A DNA stretch of 64,000 nt. Source: Hybos culiciformis. Lineage: Eukaryota > Arthropoda > Insecta > Diptera > Hybotidae. The stretch spans positions 77,227,737 through 77,291,736 of the forward strand of contig OZ023273.1 of assembly GCA_964007475.1 (NCBI GenBank). Direction: 5' to 3'. This document shows, piece by piece, positions 35,317-44,502 of this stretch (position 1 is its first letter; every line of letters begins with the position of its first letter). A program made the position numbers and the translations under genes. Below the pieces are notes generated by a model. The model saw only the letters and a list, made by a program, of their open reading frames with translations, searched no databases and was not told where the DNA came from.

Positions 35317-35428
35317 AGCTTTTTCGCCGACCACAAAAGAGAAGAAGTACAATTAGAATTAATCGATGACTTAGAATTTATTAGAATTATTGGAAGTAAT
35401 ATTTACGACTATTTTGAGATCAGAAAAG
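35317..35428 (+). other. Possible downstream exon, copy B
   Basis: Counterpart of 10630-10741 with the same length, a TTTTAG before it and GTATTA after it. The open frame is retained with two residue changes relative to copy A. Confidence 0.3.
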
Positions 35429-36885
35429 GTATTATAAATTTATGTAACGTGTTTATTTTATTTGAATGAAGAAAAATATTCTGAATAAAATTTGACAAAT
35501 TATAATGCAAACTCATTTAAATTTAACACAAAAGATATTAATTAACTACAAAACCGTATTAAATTCAAAATAGTTTCAAGATTTAAATAAGTTTTGTAGT
35601 GATATCCGCAACGAAAAACATACTTTGGAATGTTAGGCTCAATTCTGTTAGTTTTCTTTACTCATAAAACTACAACCTCATCTAATATTGCAAGCAACCT
35701 TACGAAGACGGTTTCAACCATATGTGAAGTTTTTTAGGAATCGATTTTGGAGGACAAAAAGATAACGTATTTTTAGTTGACATATTCAAGTTGCTCTTCA
35801 GTTTTTTTTAAAAGCTTCCTAGATGATAATAATAGTTAACTTAAATGATCAAAATAAATAAATGGTACATTAATTTTTTTTAAAATAAATTTTACACATT
35901 TTATAATATATATTTATTGCACAAAAATACTTACAAATATTGAATTTATCAATTTGGACTGCAAAAGAAGCATGATTTATTCGAAATAATAAATTAATTA
36001 TACTAACTTTTTATTGCATTGTGCGTATAATTACTTATTTCACAAGGATTTCTAATTTCATTTACAATTATTTAATGTCTCATAAGCCGGTTTGTCACAA
36101 AGAACAGAAACAGGGGAATTATGTGATATTTCTGCCGTTGGCAAAAGAAATAATTAAATTGATTTTATTCTTTTTTTAATTTAAAAAAGTGTCGGAAAAA
36201 CTCAAATGACGGAATGAAAATAATGTGAAAATACAAATACTATCGAATAAAAATTGATGAAAAATAAAATTCTGTTTCTGTTTCAGTTTCAACTTTCAAA
36301 TTTTATTACATGATAAGTTTATTATTTTTATTTTTTATTTTTTTTTCAGAAATTCTTAAAAACTCATAATGTAAATGTATAATAACACTATTGAGAATGA
36401 TTTTCATAGTACGATGTTTGAATTATATTTTCCCGAAAATATATATAGTTATAATCACGGTGACCATATTTTGAAACGAAAAAAAAAGGATATGTAAATA
36501 AAATTATTAAAAATACAAATGTTAACTAGCATACATTCATTGAAATATTACTTAGATAACATAAATTAATAACAAAAAATTAAAATAGTTTTCTTGAAAA
36601 CACACAAAAAAAAAAAAAAATAAGATACGTCTTCTTGACTCAATGTTAAGTTTACAATAATGATCTTAAAAGTAGATACATATATTTTTTTTATCACAAA
36701 CATTAATAAAAAGCATTTGTAAATATTAATTTTGATATTTTTGTATAGAATGTATTTGATTCAGAATATAATTGTTTTTCGATAAAAACTTTGCACAATC
36801 CATAAGAAAATTGCACTTTGTTATTAAAAGTGATTCTAATACATCCACTTTTAGTTGAGACTTTTCTAAAATCCAAATATTATTC

Positions 36886-37589
36886 AGTTGGCCCATTAGA
36901 AGGTGAGAGAGAGAGCCCGTTCATTCACGTTCCAACATGCATTTCCTAAAATCATGTCCTTATAAATTTTGGTTTTTCAGTCATTTTTGTTATGGATTCG
37001 TTCTTTAAAATTGAGTTTTTGAATAATAACGGACATTTTTTTTTTCGTAATTTTTTTAATTTGGCATACCTCTTTTATTTATTGTTCGATTCTTAAATTT
37101 TTTTTTTTGTTGGAAAGGCCTTGAAACGGTCTTTTTTTGGTTTCATTTCTGTAGTACAAATGTTGCCCAAAAGGTAGAGTAATTTTAGTTTAATACACAA
37201 AATTGGTTAAAACGCCATCTATACAATATTTTCAGGAACTAAAACTTTCTAAAAAAATGAAGGTAAACTCCTCCTGAATCAAAGTCTAGAACATCATGAA
37301 AGGCTATTTCGAAGTTTTCATACTCAAAAATGCTTAATATCAAAGTAACCAAAAAGTAACGGTAAAACCTAAAAAAAAATAAATTGGCGGCAAACTTGTT
37401 GAACAAACATAATTTCTAATACCACTTTCTACCACTTTCAAGAATAAAAATCCAATTTTTGCAAAAAACGCGTTTTTGTCAGGTTGCTAACTATAATATG
37501 AATTTATGAGAAAATTCGAGTCACTACAAAAAAAAATGTTCTGGTGTAGTGATTTGGTCGAAATGTTTTTTCTTTTATGTTGTTTTAAA
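36886..37589. other. Non-coding stretch
   Basis: After the duplication edge there is a GAGAGAGAG tract (36905-36914) and A/T-rich sequence. No convincing ORF or repeat was recognised. Confidence 0.4.
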
Positions 37590-39130
37590 ATCTTCGCACC
37601 CAGTGATTAAAATTCCCTCTTTTTTATATAAATCGTAAGATTTTAAATCTCATTTACTCTACAAATATTCATATCTAGTTTAACACCTACTTCAATGCCA
37701 ATGTCAACTTTTTGAAGTATTTTATTTGTCCGATTAATTGCATTTAATACATCATACCAAAAAGGTTATACCGGTTTCAACAAAATTAAGTTGTTTTAAC
37801 AGACCTGGGGCTTCTAGTTTTTCAACTGGTTTTTTTTATCATCATCATTAGTAAAATTCCTTAATGCTTTTTTAAATATTCGTATCCAAATTTAAGTGCT
37901 TTAACTGCATCTGCTCTTGCAAACTATCGAGTGTCACATATTTTTTTTGGAACAAGTCCTAATTCTTTCTTTATTCCCACCTAAAAGTTGACGTCTACAC
38001 ATTTTGTACCAACATAAAAAAATTAGTGGTTTCTGACAACATTCTGATTAAATTTAACGAATGTGCTGCACATGAAATATTTAATACGAGCTTGGAAACT
38101 AGTGCTATACTCCCGACATATTAGCAGCATTGTCGTACGATTGTCTGCAACAATCTTGTAAATTTATGTCGAAGTTAGACAACGTTTTAATTAGAGCTTC
38201 TTCTATTTCTACACCCTAATTGCCCGTGTTATCTAAAAAAAACACAAAGATCTTTCTACCGGAATTCCATCTTTTTTTACATATCTAATAATTATCGTTA
38301 ATTTTTCAACATGAGAAATGTCAGGCGTACTAAAATTGAAAAATATTTGGCATTTTTCAATTCTGTGATTATTTTGCTTCTCACATAACTTCTTAATATT
38401 TCTATGAATTCATCACAAATATTTGCTGAAACATATTCCTTTCCTTTATTTACATAATCTCTTAGATATTGTTGAAGTAGAAATTTAGCTAAAAGTTCCC
38501 AAGTACCAAATAATTTCCATTTAATTTATGTCTCACTATCTGGTTTTTACCGCGAAAAGGAAGTCCCCTGGAATTTAAAAATTTTATTAGTTCAACTGTT
38601 CTGTTCAAAATATTTTTCCAATAACTAATATTTTTAATTTCTTCCGTTTTAAAACTTTCTCTAATACTAGATTTATCAATTAAATTATTTACAAAGATAA
38701 GAGTAGTCTCTTTATGATTGACAGAATTTTCGTGGTCCGATAATAAATTTGGATGACTCTTCCAATCATTAAAACCGGAAGTGAAACTATTTAACGTATT
38801 TCCAAATATTTGAAAAAATCACAAAAAAAAATTTCCTGTAGATTCAGAAAACCTAACACAATTTCTTTTTTTAATTCACCGTTTACTAATTTCCTATAAA
38901 ATAAATTTTTACTTGCAAAACGGTTTTCATTTTTATAAACTATTTTCGAACTTGAAAATTCTAATTTTGATCCATCTTCATCATTTAAATTATGAATTAT
39001 TTAGTTTTTTGTTTTGGCATTTAAATCATTCCAAATTTCCGGGTCTTCCTAATTTATGTGCTCGCTGTTTTTATTATCTGTTATTTAATTGTTTTTATCA
39101 GTTTCAATGTCAATAGCTGTACTTGAACTT
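37590..39130 (-). pseudogene. Decayed TTF-type hAT transposase (Zaphod-like)
   Basis: No long ORF survives, but conceptual minus-strand reading gives an ordered hAT transposase: FYRKLVNGELKKE (TTF finger end, near 38880), FLNSRGLPFRGKN (near 38570), GNYLGTWELLAKFLLQQYL (near 38490), ITELKNAKYFSISVDSTPD (near 38360, with the catalytic-type Asp), IIRYVKKDGIPVERSL, CRQSYDNAANMSG (near 38140, second Asp context) and FARADAVKALKFGYEYL (near 37900). Stops and frameshifts separate these blocks. The motif order matches hAT proteins of the ZMYM/TTF-type group. Element ends were not found. Confidence 0.75.
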
Positions 39131-39648
39131 ATTCAATACGTAAACAATAATTTTAGTAAAGTTTGATTGATGTAAATATTATATATTTTGATCAAATCGA
39201 AGTTAAAAAATAAAAAAAAATTTAAATTAAATAATAGTTGAAATATGCTAAATAAATGGAATAAATAAAAAACAAAATAACAAAAAATATTTTAAGCCAT
39301 TTATTATATAAATTTATAAAAAAAAAAGTGCTACATTAAATTTAATACTTTTTCCAATGTCTATATATCTAGCCTGGAAGGAAACTTATTTTTGTTTACG
39401 AAGTTTTGCAAAAGCAAACTTCGTAAAACTTTCGACTCTATCGAAAAAAAAATCAAAACATTGAAAATTAATTATTATTCTTGATTTAGTATTATCAAAA
39501 TTATAACGGTAAGAGGACGTTTTTTTGATTTTTGATTTTTATTTTAGACCAGATAAGTTGATTGAAGCAGTAATTGACTGCTTAAAAAATATTTTCTTAA
39601 ATAAGTTTTTTTAATAATTTAGTTTGAAATGGGGGTTGGACATTTGTC

Positions 39649-40620
39649 CGCGGGACATTTGTCCGCGATTTGTTTTTGTATCGCGGACATAAAAATGATA
39701 TTTGTCCGCGATTCAAAATGTCTTTTGTCCGCCGCGGACAAATGACATTTTCAAAAAGTTAAAAAATCAATCGCGGACAAATGACATTTTGCAAAATGAC
39801 ATTTGTCCGCTAAAAATTAAAAAAAGCAATCGCGGACAAATGACATTTTGGAAAATGACATATGTCCGCTAAAAATTTGAGGCTAAAGTGCAGATGACGT
39901 GAACCAATCAGAATCGGCACAACAAGAGAGGGTGATGGGGGGCGGCGGGCGGGCGGGTGGACTGGTGGTTGGTCAGTGGGATTTGCGGCGTCAGCCGCAA
40001 ATCCCACTGACCAACCACCAGTCCACCCGCCCGCCCGCCGCCCCGCACCACCCTCTCTTTAAGGGGCAAATCGGGCAAAAAAAAAAAAATTGCATATACA
40101 AAATGTATGAACAATTTGGGGGGACTCTACCCCTCTTCCCTTTTCCAAGCTTCAGACGATTCTGAGTGGTTCACGTAATCTGCAGTATCTCCAAAATTGA
40201 AAAATCAATCGCGGACAAATGACATTTTGCAAAATGACATTTGTCCGCTAAAAAAACTGAAAAATAAATCGCGGACAAATGACATTTTGCAAAATGACAT
40301 TTGTCCGCTAAAAATTAAAAATTTCAATCGCGGACAAATGACATTTTGCAAAATGACATTTGTCCGCTAAAAATTCGAAAAATCAATCGCGGACAAATGA
40401 CATTTTGCAAAATGACATTTGTCCGCTAAAGTTAGAAAATTCAATCGCGGACAAATGTCATTTTGCAAAATGTCATTTGTCCGCTAATTTTGGGACATTT
40501 GTCCGCGGCTGACAAATGTCATTTTACAATCGCGGACAAATGACATTTTGCAAAATGACATTTGTCCGCGAAGTTTTCCATACAAATTTCATCGCGGACA
40601 AATGTCCCGCGGACAAATGT
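39649..40620. repeat. Nested palindrome cluster, about 970 bp
   Basis: At least eight near-palindromes of about 40 bp share the half-site GCGGACAAATGACATTTTG followed by its inverse. Two lie left (about 39770 and 39829) and six right (about 40208 to 40570) of a central long palindrome. A second arm pair (GTGCAGATGACGTGAACCA near 39887 and its inverse near 40165-40190) brackets the centre. The outer borders carry GGACATTTGTCCGCGG motifs. Related short copies lie near 7740-7800 and 32450-32500, so it is a mobile or repeated family. ORFs inside are artefacts of the arms. Confidence 0.85.
39924..40059. repeat. GC-rich long palindrome, 66-bp arms
   Basis: Arms 39924-39989 and 39994-40059 are inverse copies with two mismatches and a 4-base loop (GTCA). 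The arms include GGGCGGGCGGGTGGACTGGT and are far richer in G+C than the surrounding DNA. A cruciform or strong RNA hairpin is expected. Confidence 0.95.
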
Positions 40621-40777
40621 CACGGCGCCTTTGAAATTTAGATAAAAAAACAACCAAAAAATGTTATTTATCTTAAAAATCAGTTTTTAGTGTTAATTAT
40701 TTCAGATAAATGATTGAATCGTCCAAATTTCGTACTGTCAAACAAAAAATACACAATAATATTTCTCCAAACTTCTA

Positions 40778-41022
40778 TTTTTTTTATTAAAGTTACCAAA
40801 TCCCTAAGAGGAATGAATACCTTTTATACTTAAAGAAGTATGGATTTGGTAATGGGGACAGGAAATTTAGACGGGATTAAAAAGTGGAACAGTTAGGAGG
40901 TAATCATTTACACTCTTCTTCAAGCGGCGTAAGTCGTAAATCAAACGTCGGCCAACTGTAGGGAACAATTTTGAAGGGAGAGCATTCCACATTCTCGAAG
41001 TGCGAATTGAAAACGAATCTTC
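40778..41022 (-). pseudogene. LINE 3'-end fragment
   Basis: Homologous to 15130-15345: the minus strand encodes the same RT C-terminal segment (MWNALPSKLFP-like, then LIYDLRR and VNDYLLTVPLFNPV-like blocks) and ends in an A-run opposite 40778-40790. It is 5' truncated, as is typical for LINE copies. Confidence 0.72.
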
Positions 41023-41815
41023 TTATAGTAGTACATCATTATTTTTCTGCCGTTATTGTAGCATTTTTATCTTTTTGAATGATTTATGGACAATTCATCG
41101 AATATGAATTCACCTGTAATAGTTCATTGTATAACAATTCGTCATATAGTAAATGACCGACCGTACGAGCAACTCACCGTATGAGAAATTCAGCCTTAAT
41201 ATCTATACGATGAATTATTATATGGTAAATTATTATGCAATAACGTTAATTAATATCCGTTGAATTGTCCGAATTCCCTTTTAAATTAAGCCTTAAAAAT
41301 CCGCTCATACTAAAATAAATTATAACATAAACTGAAAAATAATTATGATAATACATTTGTAAACTGGAGTCATCCACTAAAAATTTAACTTATATTTTTG
41401 AAAATTAAAAAAATTATAGTAAATAATAATTTTCTCAGTTTTTTCTTTAAAAGTTTATGAAGGGAGAATTTAAGTTCCTTTGCGCAATGCTATATAAATG
41501 TCGATATTTTTTAATGGGACTTTCAAATGATATAAATATTACTGTCTATTTTTTAAATAAATTTTTTCCTAAATGCTAGGTAAGAACCTTCGAAAATAAA
41601 AATTTTCCATATGAATTATATGAAAATAAGGTACACATTATCTCTTTTTTTATCTTCCTGGCTACGCATTGCTTTTTCACTTATATGTATTACTATCATA
41701 TATAAAATTCAAAGAACTTATGAAAAAAAAGAACTAGCAAGAAAAAAACTGCAATTTTCTTTCGTTGCTATAATTACTTGGAATTTACACGAGTTACTAG
41801 ATCAACAGATTAGAA
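41023..41815. other. Non-coding stretch with AATTCGTCATATG-like words
   Basis: Between 41090 and 41290 imperfect words such as AATTCATCGAATATGAATTC and AATTCGTCATATAG recur, suggesting an eroded simple repeat. The 79-codon ORF at 41611-41850 runs into the MITE and has no domain. Confidence 0.4.
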
Positions 41816-42197
41816 CAGGGTTACCAACCTTTTCAAATGTTTCCCCCTAAAAAAATAAAATTTCCCCCTAAAAAACCCCTAAATTTTTTTTTATATATAT
41901 TATAACAGCTATACTTATATACCTATGAGGATTTCAAATAGATGCTTGAAGAAAAATATATAACGCACATCGTAAATTATATAAATAATAAAATTATTTA
42001 TTTATAATAAAATTAGCAAATAAGGTATCTTATGAAATGCAATCAAAAATATTACAAATGTCATCTAAATCTTCGCTTTTAAGATCATACATCATACCCC
42101 TAAAAAAACCCCTGAAACAAATTACCCCCTAAAAATCCCTCTGTCAACAAAAAAAACCCCTAAATCTAGGGGGAAAACCCCTAAGTTGGTAACGCTG
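41816..42197 (-). mobile_element. 382-bp hAT-like MITE, copy 2
   Basis: Same family as 10886-11268, inverted. The ends are CAGGGTTACCAAC and inverted CAGCGTTACCAAC, with a perfect 8-bp duplication GATTAGAA at 41808-41815 and 42198-42205. Confidence 0.92.
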
Positions 42198-42636
42198 GAT
42201 TAGAAATATTTAAATTTTGGCTACATTTATTTATGTGCGTATTTACACACATAAAATGTATAAGTTTTTTGTTTTGTAAATTTACAGAAAAAAAGTTCAA
42301 ATTTTCGTGGAAAAAAAAACAATGGTGTGGGAAGTAACGCAATTATATCTCCTATGAGATTAGGGTTAGTAAGTTAGCTATAAAAATATAATTTATTAAT
42401 TACTTTTCCGACAAGTTTAAGAAAATATAATCGATTATTTTCAACCAGAGGCCTCTCTGGCAAATTTTCAAATTTCGAAAAAAAAAAAAAAAAAAAAATT
42501 TTTTTAAATGTTTTTTTTTGCAATGTTTTGTAATGTGAAAATGTAACTAACCTAACTTTACGGCCACCCCTCGCTTAGCACATTTAGCACAATGGAGAAG
42601 ACGGCGTTGAGGAAAGCTAATTTTATATACGGAAAC

Positions 42637-42948
42637 CAGCGTTAACAACTAAGGGGTTTTTTAAGGGCAAGATGTATGATTTTAAAAACAAAGATTTAGA
42701 TGAAATTTTAAATATTTTTGATTGCATTTCATAAGATACCTTATCTGCTAAATTTATTATAAATAAATAATTTTATTAAACCATATAATTTACGTTGTGC
42801 GTTATATATTTTAATTCAAGCATCTATTTGAAATCGCCGTAGGTATATAAGTATGGCTGTTATAATATCTATAAAAAAAATTTAGGGGTTTTTTAGGGAG
42901 AAATTTTATTTTTTTAGGGGGAAACATTTGAAAAGGCTGGTAACCCTC
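42637..42948 (+). mobile_element. 312-bp hAT-like MITE, copy 3, internally deleted
   Basis: The left end is CAGCGTTAACAAC; the right end TTGAAAAGGCTGGTAACCCT has its final G changed to C. Flanks ACGGAAAC (42629-42636) and ACGGAACC (42949-42956) match at 7 of 8 bases. About 70 bp of the left sub-terminal region is missing. It appears older than copies 1 and 2. Confidence 0.85.
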
Positions 42949-42956
42949 ACGGAACC

Positions 42957-43723
42957 TTACATATGGTCCTGAAACTTTTAGAACACGGAAGAATTTTGTC
43001 TCATTCGATTGGAATCTGGAGCCCAACTCAGGTTTCAAAGTTGTACGGCCTTATTGAAATTTTTTGAGCATTAATTCAGGAAAATTAAGAAACATTTATT
43101 TGTGAATTAAGTTTTTTTTAATACTAAAATAAACAAAAATAATAATGCCCGAATACACAATTCAGGTGAACAAAATATTTTTTTAATTTATTTATTAATT
43201 TTATTGTAACTATTGAATAGCCAGTTGAAATTTATGTGAATAAAATTTTTGCAACATATGAGAACTGCATTATGATTAAAAGTATCATACAATCAAAATG
43301 CAAAAATAAGCTTTCTCTAACTTTATGTATCGTTTGCATATTTTTTTTATTGAAAAATTTTTTGTTATTAATAAGAGTACTTATTATCTACATAATAACA
43401 TTAGTAAAGTACATAATTATTTTTTGGTTTAACAAAGGTACTTCAATTTGGGAAAAAGTGATAAATTAAAATTTTTTTTTTTTATAATAAAATGTTCTAT
43501 TTATTTTTAATTTTTGAAGTTAATACTTAGCGTTGTGAGATTTTTGGTAGAGGGTAAAAATTTATTTTCAAATTCGAGTCTCGAAAACGCGTGAGATTTT
43601 TTCTCAGAAAAATAAGAATAAAATATTCAAAATACGATTCGAATTTGAAAAATGTTCAAAAAAAAAGTGGTTATTCATTATAATTTTTTTACTATATTTT
43701 AGGAAACCGAAATCACTTGGACA
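42957..43723. other. AT-rich non-coding stretch
   Basis: Contains only short hydrophobic or K/N-rich ORFs without domains (for example 43236-43469). No repeat recognised. Confidence 0.4.
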
Positions 43724-43810
43724 ATATGGCTGAGTGGCTAGAACATCAGACTATAAGAGTGAAGTTGTCAGGTTCGACTATAAGAGTGAAGTTGTGAGGT
43801 TCAATCCCAA
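43724..43810 (+). ncRNA. tRNA-like sequence with internal duplication
   Basis: TGGCTGAGTGG (A box, 43728-43738) is followed by CAGACTATAAGAGTGAAGTT and a B-box-like GGTTCAATCCC (about 43798-43808). A segment of about 31 bases containing GACTATAAGAGTGAAGTTGT and GAGGTTC is repeated in tandem, giving two B-box-like sites. It resembles a tRNA-Ser/Leu-derived SINE head or pseudogene. Confidence 0.5.
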
Positions 43811-44249
43811 ACAAATTTTTGAAACATAATAATAGGTTTAAGAAACAAATTTTTTTGAAGTTTATACTTCTTTAGGCGCGGTGTATGATATAAATGAGTA
43901 ATTCTGTAGGGGGTAAAAATTTTTTTACTCATTCGAATTTGAGTTAAAAAAAAAAACGACATGCTGTACCGTTTGAATACTCAAAAAAAATGAGTCAACT
44001 CAATAATCATTTGTTATTTATAAAAACAAAATAATTTGGCGCGAAAAATTTAAATTCAAATTATTTTTAAAAATCTTTCGTTTACAAATTTTTTAAAATT
44101 TAATTTTTTTTTCAAATTAGGTAGTTCAATAATCATTTGTCATTTATAAAAACAAAATAATTTGGCGCGGAAAATTTAAATTCAAATTATTTTTTAAAAA
44201 TCGTTCGTTTACAAATTATTTAACATCTAAAATTTATTTTTCAAAATAG

Positions 44250-44490
44250 GTAGGTCCGGTGAAATAAAGATTACCTGCCGAAAATTTTTTGGGCCGGGAC
44301 CTACGGTTAGGTCGTGCCGGCTCAAAATATGTTAAAAAAAAATTTTTCCTCCGGTGAAATAATTAGATTACCTGACCAAAAATTTTGGATACGGAGCTAC
44401 AGTTAGAGTCTTCCCGTCTCAAAATATACCAAAATAATTTTTTTTTTCAAAATAGGTAGCTCGGGTGAGAAATAAAGATTACCTGCCCAA
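44250..44490. repeat. 106-bp-type repeats beside array 2
   Basis: About two units with AGATTACCTG and GGTGAAATAA words, inverted relative to 23675-23935. Confidence 0.8.
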
Positions 44491-44502
44491 AAAAAAGGAA
44501 GG

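Larger units (their letters stand above)
29817..36885 (+). repeat. Segmental duplication, copy B
   Basis: This is the direct-repeat partner of 6338-13150, about 23 kb apart. It contains the second F-box/LRR gene and lacks the gypsy, MITE and TA-element insertions of copy A; it has its own 1233-bp hAT-like insertion. The right edge is near 36885, where CTTTTAGTTGAGAC still matches copy A. Confidence 0.9.

Noticed and set aside
39810..40165. Proline/glycine-rich ORFs on both strands in the long palindrome
   Set aside because: The two strands of a palindrome encode the same peptides; this follows from the inverted arms.
39649..40620. CRISPR-like array of regularly spaced repeats
   Set aside because: Spacing is irregular, the repeats are palindromic with short AT spacers, the genome is eukaryotic and no cas gene is present.
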